Source of the DNA: Zelopaecilomyces penicillatus
Taxonomy: Eukaryota > Ascomycota > Sordariomycetes > Hypocreales > Pseudodiploosporaceae
Reading direction: 5' to 3'
Assembly (NCBI GenBank): GCA_005765155.1
Contig: VCCP01000006.1
Coordinates: forward strand, 694,501-758,500
Length of the DNA stretch: 64,000 nt
This document shows positions 11,406 to 21,952 of the stretch, in pieces (the first letter of the stretch is position 1; each line of letters starts with the position of its first letter). The translations under genes and the position numbers were made by a program. Below the pieces are notes generated by a model that saw nothing but the letters and a program-made list of their open reading frames with translations, was not told the origin of the DNA and did not search any database.

Positions 11406-13460
11406 ATGAAGTCTCTCATCCTCCTCGGCCTCACTGGCCTCGCTGCCAATGTGCAAGCTCACCCCCAGAGGCGTGATCCTCACTCTGCCGACCTCTCCAG
11501 GCGCGGCCTGGACCTCGAGAAGTTCCGTCTGCCTGAGATCTCCGACTACACCGTTTCTACTGTCGCCAAGGATGATGTCGAGATCCAGGCCATCGGCAAG
11601 CGCGCCACCTACGTCGAGACTGCTCAGGCGCTCGCCAAGAAGGTCTTGCCTGATTCCGAGTTCCGCGTTGTTGGAGACCACTACGTCGATGTTGATGGAA
11701 TTGCCCACGTCAACCTTAAGCAGACTGTTCACGGCATTGACATTGACAATGCCGATTTCAACGTCAACGTAAGATACCTTCATCTCATTCAAATTAATGA
11801 ACACCCGATTAACATTTTGTAATCCAGATTGGACGTGATGGCAAGGTCTTCTCTTACGGCAACAGCTTTTACACTGGCAAGATCCCCGCCCAGAGCCCCT
11901 TGAAGAAGCGTGCCTTCTCCGACCCCGTTGTCGCCCTGAAGGGTGCCGTTGAAACCCTGGGCCTCCCAGTCAAGACTGCTCAGATCACCGCCAAGCCTAA
12001 GGAGGGCACCGAGAAGTACACCCTGAAGGATGCCAAGGGTACCGTCAGCGACCCTGAAGCCCGCCTTGTCTATCTTACCAAGGCCGATGGCAAGCTCGTC
12101 CTGACCTGGAGAGTGGAGACTGATGTCGATTCAAACTGGCTGCTCACTTATGTTGATGCTGCCAACACCAAGCAGGTCCACGGAGTCGTCGACTACGTCT
12201 CCGACCTTGCTACTCTCGAGGTTTACCCCTGGGGTATCAACGACCCTACTGAGGGCCAACGCACTGTTGTCGAGGATCCCTGGACCATTGAGACTTCTGC
12301 CTTCACCTGGTTCGGTGATGGTGCCTCCAACTACACCACCACCCGCGGCAACAATGGTATTGCCCAGGTCAACCCCACTGGCGGCAGCGCTTATCTCAAC
12401 AACTACCGCCCCAACAGCCCCGAGCGCAAGTTCGAGTACAAGTACTCCACTGAGCTGACCAAGAAGGAGGACTACTGGGATGCCTCCATTACCCAGCTCT
12501 ACTACACCGCCAACAAGTATCACGACCTGCTCTACACTCTCGGATTCAATGAGCCTGCCGGTAACTTCCAGACCAACAACAACGGCAAGGGCGGTGCTGG
12601 TAATGACTTTGTCATCCTCAACGCCCAAGACGGCTCTGGCACCAACAACGCCAACTTTGCTACCCCTGCTGATGGTAGCCCCGGCCGCATGAGAATGTAC
12701 ATGTGGAACAAGTCCACCCCCAACCGCGACTGCTCCTTCGAGGCCGGTGTCGTCATCCACGAGTACTCCCACGGACGTAAGTATCCTCATCTCGAGTCCT
12801 TGACTCGCTGTTACTTTCTACATAAAGGTCATTGTGCTAATTTCATCCTTAATAGTGTCCAACCGTCTCACTGGTGGCCCCGCCAACGCTGGCTGCCTTT
12901 CTGGTCTTGAGTCTGGTGGTATGGGTGAGGGCTGGGGTGACTTCATGGCCACTGCTATCCGCCTCAAGAAGGATGATACCCGTGCCACCGACTACCCCAT
13001 GGGATCTTGGGTCTTCAATGATGCCAAGGGTATCCGTGCTTACCCCTACTCCACCAGCCTGACCACCAACCCTCTTACCTACAAGGCTACCGACAAGCAG
13101 TCTGGTGTCCACGCCATTGGCACAATCTGGTGCTCCACCCTCTACGAGGTCCTCTGGAACCTTATTGACAAGCACGGCAAGAACGACGCCGAGCTCCCTA
13201 CCTTCGATGCCGAGGGTGTCCCCACTGACGGAAAGTACCTGGCCATGAAGCTTGTCGTCAGCGGCATGGCTCTCCAGCCTTGCAACCCTACCTTCATCTC
13301 TGCCCGTGATGCCATCCTCGATGCCGACAAGTCTCTTACCGGCGGCAAGAACCAGTGCGAGTTGTGGAAGGGCTTTGCCAAGCGTGGACTGGGTGAGAAG
13401 GCCAAGTACAGCTCCAGCTCCCGTACCGAGGACTTCACTGTCCCCGCTACTGCTTGCTAA
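11406..13460 (+). CDS. Secreted fungalysin metalloprotease (peptidase family M36)
   Basis: There are three exons, 11406-11768, 11828-12776 and 12856-13460, giving 638 residues. Introns of 59 and 79 bp keep frame (phases 0 and 1). The start gives a clear signal peptide (MKSLILLGLTGLAANVQA). Residues to about 245 form the fungalysin/thermolysin-type propeptide, an inhibitor and chaperone cleaved on activation. The catalytic domain carries the HExxH zinc site HEYSH (His432, Glu433, His436) directly across intron 2, then the third zinc ligand Glu462 in GMGEGWGD. The join restores the family hallmark HEYSHGLSNRLTGG. Length and order match secreted MEP proteases of ascomycetes, extracellular zinc endopeptidases used for protein nutrition and by some species during host colonisation. 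Codon use is strongly biased to C at third positions, suggesting high expression. A TATA box lies 118 bp upstream. The call is very secure. Confidence 0.97.
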
Positions 13461-14020
13461 AGGATATAAGATTCGGGTGTTTTGGATATGATGAAGAACG
13501 ATGATGAAGATGCATGAGCGAGAGCGTTGATTTTTGAAGCTGGATATTTGTTTATGTGTTTGCTTCTCAAGGGACCAAAATGGACATACCTACTTTCTTA
13601 CTAGTATATAGCGAAAGTGGTCCGAGATTTGTATATATACACAAGCACAATGAAGTTACATTTGATTATACATTGAAAAGTTCCTACATGAATGATTAAA
13701 TGAACGTGATCCCCTGATATGAATAATCAATACTTGTGTGTGTTTTGGTGCAGTATTGTTTAGCATGCATCTAGCAGGACCATGTCAATACCTATAATTT
13801 TGATTGGCCGTATAATAATACAGGAGGGCCATACTGTCTCTCTACCTTTGCAGCCTTTGCAACGCATATATCAAGCATGTTGGGGTGCACTGATTACTTG
13901 GAATTGCCTGAGTGAGAAAGTACCATGAGGAACAAATTTCTGGCCATAATTTCATTTCTTTCGGTATTTTAAACTAAAACGTAAAAAGTCTTTGGAGTTT
14001 TCTTTTTATATATATTTTAT
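13461..14020. other. Convergent 3' intergenic region
   Basis: This 560-bp AT-rich stretch lies between the 3' ends of the fungalysin and GPI16 genes. It presumably contains both polyadenylation regions; no gene was seen. Confidence 0.6.
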
Positions 14021-15884
14021 TTATTTCGCTTTGGCCTGTGTTGCCTTTGACTTGAGTTTAAACTTGCCAAACAGTCTGGCCAACTTGTCCTTGATGGCTG
14101 GTTTCGGCCCCTCATTCACACCAACCATACGGCGCACTAGCATGTTGTACAGCCCGCCAAAGGCTAACGCAATGGTGGTGGACGTGAAGATGATGACGTT
14201 GTAGGGCATGCTGAAATCTGGTGTTGGCAGGTACAGCAGTAGACTGGTGGTGCGGATGCTCATGACCCTGGGTTGTAGGGTGGTGATGACGGCGGCGGCG
14301 ACGTCGAAGCCCCGGTTGGCGTCGGGTGGGTACTCGGTGTATCGTAGGATGGCCTTTTCAAAGTCGTAGGTAAGGAAGACGGTGCAGCGTGGGGGGATTA
14401 CGAGCCGTAGTTCGAGCTGGGTTCCCCGGGCGCGGTCCAGCGCTGGGCGGTAGTAGATATCCTTGATGATCTCGGATGAGGAGTTGGTGCTAGGTGAGGA
14501 GGAGGAAATGCGGGTCGACAGGGTGTGCAAAAATATGCGCATGAACCAGGGCAGAGACTCCATGTAGACGAACTCGACTTCCTCGTCGCCGGGGTTTGTC
14601 AGGATAGCTTGAACACCGCCATGCTCCTGGCCGTAACCCGTGAAACTGCGCTCAGCGTAGAGCACTGGCGTCTCAGGCTTGACGATATCCGGTAGCGGCT
14701 CCTGACCTTCAGGTAGCAAGTCGGGCTTGGTGAGAACAAGCGTAAACTCGCGGTCTTCTTCAACGTGATAACAGCGCAGGTTATCATTGTCCTCGTACTT
14801 GATTTCGTGCGAGCCTTCTGTGGAGAAGAGAGAGCGTGACCCTGGGATATGGAGACACACGGGGGGGATGTTGGGATCAGTCAGGGGGCAATTGCCCTTC
14901 ATCGTGCGGCCGAAGATCTGTGACATGGTCCAGTCCTGCGCCCTGAGGTGGTCTGCAGGATAGCAGGTGTCATCGTCATTGTAAGGCTTGGATGTATCAC
15001 AGATGAGTTCATGATTTGGAGGTGGTCGTGGGATTGGGTTGTCTTGATTTTTGGTGGGTTGGTTAGCTATCGTCTTTGTATATGATGCTGGTGCGAGTGT
15101 GCATCTGGGTATGAAAGATTTTTTGTAACTTACCGTGGGGTCGTTTGGACCGATCAACATCGAGTACCATGTCGATAGTTTCTTCCATCTGAAGCACACA
15201 GTTGCTCTCGCTCGAACAGACAGGCCGCACGTCGATTGCCATGCTCTGAAAGGACGCATCGAAGAGCTTGTGGCCATCGAGCAAGCTAGCAATACCAGCC
15301 TTCCCCTTACAAGGCAACAGTTTAAGGAACGGGGTCAAGTTCTCTGTGCAGACCACTTCGTGGGGCAGAACTCCATGCAGCAGCCTCGTGTTTGCCAGCG
15401 TGGTGTTTGGATGGTCCCCCTCAGGCTGGAACGACACCATCGGTCGAATTGTTCTCGTCTCATCAATGAAATTGAGACTCGCGCAGAACAACCCAGACAG
15501 AGCATTCGTCAACGTCAGCCACTTCTCGCTGGCCTCCTCGTCCGTCTTCGCATCCAACCATGCCCAGAGCTCGACGCCCGTGCCACCCTCTCTTTTACCA
15601 TCCCATGGTCGTGTGCCCCAGCCCTCTGCGTCCCATCGCCCCAGTGTGAATCTCAGATGCAGCTCGCGCGTACCTGCATGCTGTAGAATCTGTCCCAGCG
15701 AGCGCGGGAACAGCCGGAAGTTGTGCGCCTCGAAGTCTTCAAAGGAGGTGTTGGCCCGGAAGTTGAAGCTTGCGAGCAGAGCGGACTGTGGGAGAGGGCG
15801 CAAGTTGAGCTGTTCGTGGTAGTCGGCTGCTGAGACCAAAGACCCGGAGACGAGCAGAAGCAGTGTTGATAGAAATCGCCGCAT
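14021..15884 (-). CDS. GPI16: GPI transamidase subunit Gpi16 (PIG-T)
   Basis: Two exons, 15884-15134 and 15042-14021, give 590 residues, close to yeast Gpi16 (610). The 91-bp intron has a GTAAGT donor. Of two in-frame acceptors I choose the one at 15043, which yields the family-like RPHDNPIPRPPP; the alternative at about 15070 would add nine residues. Features are an N-terminal signal peptide (RRFLSTLLLLVSGSLVSA), a large luminal domain with motifs seen in Gpi16 (LRPLPQSALLASFNF, FPRSLGQIL, ELHLRFTLGRWD, GTGVELWAWL), paired cysteines, and one C-terminal membrane span (VIIFTSTTIALAFGGLYNML) followed by a basic cytosolic tail. Gpi16 works in the ER membrane with Gpi8, Gaa1, Gpi17 and Gab1 to attach GPI anchors to proteins such as the Pir-type product nearby. 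It is divergent from LUC7, with 529 bp between the start codons. Confidence 0.95.
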
Positions 15885-16413
15885 GTTTACTGTCGGGGAT
15901 TATTATAAGTGAGTTTGGTGTCGAGCCGCTGGCGCGAATCGAATCGAGGCGAGATTTCACATCCCACCTTTTGGGTCGCCAGATTGAGGGAGGGAAGCTT
16001 GGAGGGTCAATTATGCGGCAACGGTTAATACGCCTCCTCCCCAGTAGTCAGTAGTGGGCAACGTGGAGCTTTGGTACGGAGTACAGGGACTGAAAACCCC
16101 CTGGGGCGGGCGGTCTGAGCCGGCAGAAGTCCACTGCTAGAGTCTTCAACCAGGCACCACTCCACTGTAAACCCGACCGACCGCCAACAATCGGCCTTTC
16201 GGCTGCACGCCCCGCCGACAGCCAGCTTCATCATCGGACGCTACAACGAAAAATAAAGTCATTCCATCCCACTTGAAGCAATCAAGCCCATCGCCAAAAC
16301 ATCCCAAAAACCCACCACCAAATCCATCCACTCTTCTCGCCAGCACGAACTTAAAATCCAAGCATTCACCCCAGCGCGCATTGCGATTTGCAAAAAACTG
16401 AAACACACAAGCC
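15885..16413. promoter_or_regulatory. Bidirectional promoter region GPI16/LUC7
   Basis: These 529 bp separate two divergent housekeeping genes and must contain both promoters and 5' leaders. No clear TATA box is seen on either side. Confidence 0.55.
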
Positions 16414-17312
16414 ATGGCCGCAGAACAGAGGAAGCTACTAGAGCAGCTCATGGGCGCGTCGGCGTCGTCGCGCGCCGCGCAGCTCTCCCTTACAGACCCC
16501 AAAGTGTGCCGTTCGTACATTGCTGGAACCTGTCCGCACGACCTCTTCACCAACACGAAGCAGGATATTGGCCCGTGTACGAAAGTGCACGCCGAGGGTT
16601 TGAAGGCAGAGTATGAGGGCCTGTCGGATCGCGAGAAGCACAAGTATGGCTTTGAGTACGACTATATGCGCGACCTGCAAAAGTACATCGATGAGTGTAA
16701 CCGCAGGATAGACGCTGCACAGCGTCGGTTGGAGAAGACGCCGGATGAGATTCGCCAGACGAATGCTTTGGTAAGTTGTGAAATGTTCCCGTCTTGCCCT
16801 CTCAGTTCTTGGGGGGGACGTGTTGCTAACCAAGCCCGTGTTTCTATTTTGTGTAGCTCAAAAGCATGGCTGAGCTCTCATCATCCATCAGCAGCGGTCT
16901 TCTCGAAGTCGAAATCCTCGGCTCCATGTCTGAAGTCTCCCGAGCCCAAGACGAACTCTTCCGCGTCCGACAGGTCGCCCAGACCAAGACCGAGCGCGAG
17001 AAGGAACTCAAGGCTCTCTCCGACACATCCGGCCCCTCAGGACACCAGAAACTCCAGGTCTGCGACGTTTGCGGCGCCTACCTCAGCAGGCTTGACAACG
17101 ACCGACGTCTGGCTGATCATTTTTACGGAAAGATGCACTTGGGGTACGCACAGATGCGTAAGACCTATGACGCTTTCCCCAAGGAGATGAAGGGCAGGTC
17201 ACGCGCGCCCATGGATGATGATGGGATGGGAGGCGGTGGACCCAGAGGGCCAAGGGGTCCTGGAGGCTACCGGGGCGGCAGGGGAGGTAGAGGTTATCGC
17301 GGTGGGTGGTAA
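16414..17312 (+). CDS. LUC7: Luc7-family U1 snRNP protein
   Basis: Two exons, 16414-16770 and 16857-17312, give 270 residues, the usual size for fungal Luc7. The 86-bp intron (GTAAGT...TGTAG) is in phase 0. The N-terminus has the Luc7 opening (QRKLLEQLMG) and a first CCCH-type zinc finger (VCRSYIAGTCPHDLF, then GPCTKVH). A helical segment (YDYMRDLQKYIDECNRRIDA) and a coiled region (TKTEREKELKALSD) follow. The second C2H2 finger reads VCDVCGAYLSRLDNDRR...HFYGKMHLGY. The tail is Gly/Arg-rich (RGGRGGRGYRGGW), probably an RNA-binding and methylation region. Luc7 is a U1 snRNP component that stabilises 5' splice-site pairing in the nucleus. It partners functionally with other early splicing factors such as the U1-type finger protein at 1.3-2.2 kb. 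The assignment is secure. Confidence 0.96.
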
Positions 17313-17718
17313 AAGAGCCGTCTCTGGAAGTGCGGTTTTGATACCCTTTAGCTTCTTCCCGTCTTGTCTTTTGCATGGCAGCTTGGCGTCTGGCATTTGG
17401 TGTAAGTTTATGTATTTTAAAAAATGGTTTAGATTGGTAGCAAGGACATTTTGGTTAGGATAAAAGAATAGATCCTCAAAGATTGTGGATTGGCTTGAAC
17501 ACAAAGTATGCTGTGATTATTTTCTACCGCTTATTCTCTACAAGCATTCTAACGCTTGGTTGCAGTATCATTGATCCAAAAAACCGACCCAGTTCATATC
17601 CAAACCCTTTCCCCCTCCATTTTGATACTCCCGCTTCATTGCCATCTAACTGTTTTGTATTTTAACCCATTTCCGGCAAATGGACCTGCTAGTTGTAATT
17701 CGCCCTGATTGTCCATAT

Positions 17719-19014
17719 TTAGGAGAGCTCGGCCATTTCGTCACCCCATTCTCCAGCTACCGGAGCCGGCAATGGTAAAGGAACAGGCGCTGCCACAGCG
17801 GCCGCCATGGTCTTCTTCATCGAGACATCGACCCTGGGGCTAGGGTCTGCGGCCTTTTTGGCCCCGTCTGAGGGCAAAGCAGGGAACTCATCAGCGGTCG
17901 GGGGTTTGGCTGGAGTTGTCCTTGATACGGGTTCACCTGAGGATGGTCCATCATAACCTCCAGGTCCACCCCCACGACCTCTGTTGCCGCCACGGCCCCG
18001 GCCACGTCCTCTACCACGATGGCGATCGTCGAGGAATCGGTCGACGTCCAATTCCTCACCCTCTTTTGAATATCGGCTTCCTGCAAGGCCACCGCCCCTG
18101 ACCCCTCTGACCCCGCCATTGGCGCCACGGAAGCCTCGTCTCGCTTCTTCCTCAGCCAGAGCCTGTTTGCCTTCATCCCAACCCCCTTCCTTCAAGTTCA
18201 TAGCCTTGAGCTTTCGCTCTCGGTTCTTGGCACGCTCGTCCTCCAACTTGCGGCGGTCCTCGTCATTGCGCCGTCTCTTCTCCGCGTCCTCTACTCGTCG
18301 CTTCCGAGCCTGCTCCATACCCCGCGCATATGCCTCGGCATGTTCCTTCTCGTCCTTTTCCGCCTTTTCAAACTTGCGCTCCTTCTCTGCAGACACAAGC
18401 TTCATCTTTTCCATTTTCGCGGACAGCTCTTCAGCGGTGAGCTTTTGACGTGGGTTGGCACCAGACTGTAAACGGAAATTGTCGCCATCAGGGCTGTTAC
18501 CGCTGGCGGCTTCCTTGTTGGTAGCAGCTGGGCGGTTCTTTTCTCGAGGGCCAGTCGGAGCGTTTGGCGGAGGGGTGGCCGTGGGCTGAGAGACTGCTGG
18601 CGCTGGTGCTGGTGCTGGCGCTTGCTTGGGCGCCGGTTTAGGCGATGGCTTGTCCGCGAAACGAGAACTCGAGAGATTTTTGGGAGGAGGCAGGGAGCCA
18701 GATGCTGACTTGGCCTTTGCTTGTCCTGCGGGAGTGGAAGGCTTCTTCGCGGCTGGCGCAGGAGATTGAGTTGATCGCGGGGCAACAGGAACAGACGTCT
18801 GCGCTGGCTTAGATGTAGGCTCGGGTGTAGCTGCAGTTGAAGTTGCAGCTACTGGCGCAGGTGCAGCTTCAGGCTCCTGAGTCGTAATTGGTACGGGCGT
18901 GGGTTCGGGCGCGATGGTTTCGGCTTCTCTCACGACAGCAACGTCGGCATTAACAGGTTCAAAGTCATCGTAGAAGAGGTCGTCGTCGGTGCGGCCACCA
19001 AATTGGTCATCCAT
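17719..19014 (-). CDS. RGG-rich putative RNA-binding protein
   Basis: This is an intronless protein of 431 residues; I recall no named orthologue. The sequence shows an acidic, aromatic N-terminus (MDDQFGGRTDDDLFYDDFEP) and a long Ala/Pro/Thr-rich disordered stretch (about 35-170). A charged helical, probably coiled-coil segment follows at about 190-285 (AEELSAKMEKMKLVSAEKE, repeated Arg/Glu/Lys). An RGG box at about 325-345 has alternating Arg-Gly pairs, and the C-terminus contains ADEFPALP. RGG boxes bind RNA and are methylated by arginine methyltransferases, so a cytoplasmic or nuclear mRNP role is inferred. Similar lysine-rich helix plus RGG architectures occur in ribosome- or mRNA-associated proteins, but I cannot assign a family. 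The start at 19014 is the only in-frame Met near the conserved-looking N-terminus. The gene call is firm; the function is only inferred. Confidence 0.8.
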   Translation of the reverse strand: MDDQFGGRTDDDLFYDDFEPVNADVAVVREAETIAPEPTPVPITTQEPEAAPAPVAATSTAATPEPTSKPAQTSVPVAPRSTQSPAPAAKKPSTPAGQAKAKSASGSLPPPKNLSSSRFADKPSPKPAPKQAPAPAPAPAVSQPTATPPPNAPTGPREKNRPAATNKEAASGNSPDGDNFRLQSGANPRQKLTAEELSAKMEKMKLVSAEKERKFEKAEKDEKEHAEAYARGMEQARKRRVEDAEKRRRNDEDRRKLEDERAKNRERKLKAMNLKEGGWDEGKQALAEEEARRGFRGANGGVRGVRGGGLAGSRYSKEGEELDVDRFLDDRHRGRGRGRGRGGNRGRGGGPGGYDGPSSGEPVSRTTPAKPPTADEFPALPSDGAKKAADPSPRVDVSMKKTMAAAVAAPVPLPLPAPVAGEWGDEMAELS

Positions 19015-19398
19015 GGCAGGCTAAAGGTGTAGAGCTGTCGAACAAGCAAAAGCAAGAGTAGTAATGATGAAACGTGAAAAGACGCGGCTATAGAGAAATA
19101 CTAGCGCTGGCTGGGTGGTTGAAGGAGTAAGAGGACGAGGCAAATGGAACTTTTTGTTGGTGGTGTTGGATGTTCAGTACAAGAGTTATTATGGTAGCAA
19201 TTTAGAGTGCAACAACAAAGTACAATGCGCTAAAGTGTGGGTTCAGCCTGCCTGCCTGCCGCCACGCTGGGATGTGTAGTGGGGGTATTGACGGCATGAT
19301 GATCTAGGAGGAACTGATGATGATGATACGTTCCTCAATTTTTTGCCCAGTTAACGCGAAGTTAAGAACTGAGAATTTAGACAAATACCGTCTTTTAT

Positions 19399-19917
19399 TT
19401 ATTCTTTTTCCTCGCCTAATTCGAATACTACCATCTCTTTCTTCAGTCTCCTCACCACAGCCTCCGTCAGCTCCCCCGCCGTGCCCACAAACTCAGCGCC
19501 GTATCTCTTACAGACAGCCTCGACGTTGCCTCGCTTTGTATAACCTTCGAGCGCGCATACAATGGCCCTCCCAGATCTCACACACAAGCCCAGTTCTAGC
19601 AGGCTTACTGGCGCTTGAGAGGCTCCGTGGAAAAACACGACGATAATGTCGGCGGCGTCCTGCATATCGAGTTCCCACTCAACCTGCTCTGCCCAGCGGC
19701 TATCTGACGAGTTCTCGGACCAGGTCGAGTCCCAGTCATTGCGCTGCGGGTTGAAGATGGCTACGGGGTGTTGGAGAAGTGTTTCGGTGAGTGAAAGTCG
19801 CCAGTCGGGCTCTCCTGTAGGGCTGGTGGTTCCTGCGAGGAAGATGGATTTTGGTAGGTTTGCTCTGATTGCTGGCCGAGCTGGGGCCATGATGACTTGT
19901 CCTCTTGACGAGGGCAT
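19399..19917 (-). CDS. Nucleoside 2-deoxyribosyltransferase-like protein
   Basis: This is a single exon of 172 residues. The fold signature of the nucleoside 2-deoxyribosyltransferase-like family (Nuc_deoxyri_tr2 type) is clear: SIFLAGTTSPTGEPDWR near residues 24-40, IFNPQRNDWDSTW at about 54-66, EQVEWELDMQDAADIIVVFF at about 76-96, and LLELGL at about 105-110 carrying the expected catalytic Glu. A nucleotide-site-like segment, GYTKRGNVEAVCKRYG, follows. Classical members transfer deoxyribose between bases; fungal members are uncharacterised and may instead hydrolyse or bind nucleotides. The protein has no targeting signal and is probably cytosolic. The start at 19917 is used; the Met ten residues in (19890) is equally possible. 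It follows the RGG gene on the same strand, 384 bp downstream of that gene's ATG. Confidence 0.82.
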   Translation of the reverse strand: MPSSRGQVIMAPARPAIRANLPKSIFLAGTTSPTGEPDWRLSLTETLLQHPVAIFNPQRNDWDSTWSENSSDSRWAEQVEWELDMQDAADIIVVFFHGASQAPVSLLELGLCVRSGRAIVCALEGYTKRGNVEAVCKRYGAEFVGTAGELTEAVVRRLKKEMVVFELGEEKE

Positions 19918-20124
19918 TGCTAAATCTATGTCTCGGTTGCTTCCAAGTTCAGTGAAAAAGGGTTGTTCGTGTAGATTATGTGGTGTGTAGGAGGCTCAAG
20001 ATTGCCCGATGGTAACCGTAATCATACTGAAGACGGTTGAAAACGTCTATGTTTGATGCGAAATGCCAGCATTATCCAGGAGAGGGAAAATCCGTAGACC
20101 TTGGTGGAAAACTCGGCCAAAAGC

Positions 20125-20150
20125 TTCAGCCAAATCTTTCAGCCAAATCT
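20125..20150. repeat. 13-bp tandem duplication
   Basis: TTCAGCCAAATCT is present twice in direct succession (20125-20137 and 20138-20150). Confidence 0.8.
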
Positions 20151-21168
20151 TTCGTTCTGCAAAGCATAGCCGACTGTATCAAACACACCTTTTCTTTCGT
20201 ATTTCATTAAGGTATATCCAGCAGATTATTCACTATCTTGCGATATCTATTGAGCTTCTTCTACATGCTTTGATTGACTATCTGATCATCAGGGAGTGCG
20301 TTTCGGCAGATGGACCGCTGTTCTTCTTCCCGTCCCCCCTGTCTGTGGTGTTGTCCAGTGTCGGGGATTCGCCCGTTCTATTCTTGCCTCCTTCTTGCTT
20401 CGCCCAGATTCGGAACCATTGGTATCTACTGTGATCACAGATTTATCATTGGTTGCTTCGTGCCATTCTTCAAACGCCTTTTTGGTTGTCTCTTGTTATT
20501 AATTTTCACCAAGTTTGTTAAAGTGTTGTGCAAACACAGGCGCAAAGCCAACTCTTGTTTATTCCTCACATTCGACACTGAAGAATGCTTGAATTGATCA
20601 CCATGATTGTTTGCCAGAAATATTGAGTGCTCTTTGTTTCTTTATTCCTAGGAGAGATGTTCAATTGTGTATCGTGTTTGTGGAGGTGTTAAAAGCCAGT
20701 ACAAAGCTTTGGCACCAGCGAGGATGGTGTCAAACGCTACACTGAACTTCATCGACAACAGCTTTGTGTGGCTTGCTCAAACATGAGAGACTGTTTGAGA
20801 ATTAAATCAAGAGAAATACCACAAGCGCTGAGTTGTCTTGAACAGATTGTTCTTTGAGAATTAGTTTACTATCAAGTGAACCGTTTACTTGTGCCTGTTC
20901 ATGCTTGAACGCTCGATGACAGACCTATTACTTTCAAGACTCGCAAGACTCGAACAAAACTATAGCAAATTGTAGTGTACGATCAATGACCTATAGCTTT
21001 CAGGCTTTAGTGCAAATATAACAGAGCCCAGCGTTTGTATTGCGTTTTGTTCTGAACAGCCATGTGACTCCATGATCTGACAGCTGGCTGCCAGGCGAGT
21101 GTTCAAGTTTTCAGGAGAAACGTCTTTAGGCAAACGGTTTACCAGCTGCCATGAAGTTTAGTCCCATG

Positions 21169-21175
21169 TATAAAA
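21169..21175 (+). promoter_or_regulatory. TATA box of the SANT-like gene
   Basis: TATAAAA lies 170 bp upstream of the ATG at 21345, followed by a pyrimidine-rich leader, as expected for a fungal core promoter. Confidence 0.5.
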
Positions 21176-21344
21176 CCCCCAGCTGGCAGACTTCTTTCTC
21201 ATACAAAACTCACCTTTCCCCTGATCTTCTATATAACCCACTCCTTCCTACTTGTTTGCAATTCTCCTGGACTTTACGACTACGTCTTAATTACTATACT
21301 ACCTTCAAATAACATCACAACTGGTTCAATAAGCTACAGCAGCA

Positions 21345-21952
21345 ATGGCTAAAGAAAACGAATTGAAGCCCTTCCAGAAAAAGGCCCTGGCAAAGGGGCG
21401 AACTCCTCTCCCAGACTCGGCCCCCGAAAAGCCAAAGGCCCCGAAAAGAACTCGAGCTCAGAAGCGCAAGGTATGTCAATGTGCACCAAGCCCAACTACA
21501 ACCCCAACAGATGTCACTCGGAGTGTTACTGACGTTGACATACAGTGTGGCCTACAGGCCGATGGAAAACCCGTCCCAGTCCGCAAGGTCTGGCGGCAGG
21601 AGGACGTCAAGAAAGTGATCAAAGCAAGGGAAGACGGTATGACCTGGGAGGAGATACATGTAAGTATCCTGCTTTCCCCATCTCACTGTGTGGAACGGCA
21701 TCAATGGTATCCAATCCTAACAATCGCCTTCTGCTCTAGCAATTGTTCCCAAACCGCTCATTAGAAGGAATAAAGCAAGTCTTTTGGAAACGAGATAAGC
21801 ATGCTGCTTTTAAGACAGCAGAACTGCCGAAGAAGAAGGTGAAACTTACTTTACACAAGTCTAAACAGACAGCGCCTCGAATTGAAAACCCAGAGGAGAA
21901 CGATGGGGACGACGAACAATCTTCGGGCAATGAAACAGATGACACTCTGTAG
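21345..21952 (+). CDS. Small basic protein with a SANT/Myb-like helix segment
   Basis: Three exons, 21345-21470, 21546-21659 and 21740-21952, give about 150 residues. Both introns (75 and 80 bp) are phase 0 with good sites. The N-terminal third is Lys/Pro-rich and basic (KPKAPKRTRAQKRK), a likely nuclear localisation and DNA- or RNA-contact region. The centre reads VRKVWRQEDVKKVIKARE and then WEEIHQLFPNRSLEGIKQVF, with the spacing of Trp and hydrophobic residues typical of a single Myb/SANT-like domain interrupted by intron 2. The tail is first basic, then acidic (NPEENDGDDEQSS). An alternative acceptor 12 bp downstream (21558) would delete four residues without changing frame. A nuclear, chromatin-related role is inferred from the domain alone. 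I do not recognise an orthologue. Confidence 0.7.

Larger units (their letters stand above)
19918..21344. other. Intergenic region with a short tandem repeat
   Basis: This 1.4-kb stretch separates divergent genes. It contains a 13-bp direct repeat (TTCAGCCAAATCT twice) at 20125-20150 and the promoter of the SANT-like gene. Small open frames near 20063-20434 show no family resemblance. Confidence 0.55.

Noticed and set aside
12131..12790. 219-codon minus-strand frame opposite the metalloprotease
   Set aside because: Shadow of the strong codon bias of the fungalysin gene; the product is Val/Gly-rich low complexity.
15043..15072. Alternative upstream acceptor for GPI16 exon 2
   Set aside because: It is in frame, but would insert ANQPTKNQ before the family-like DNPIPRPPP join; the downstream acceptor gives a better match to remembered Gpi16 sequences.
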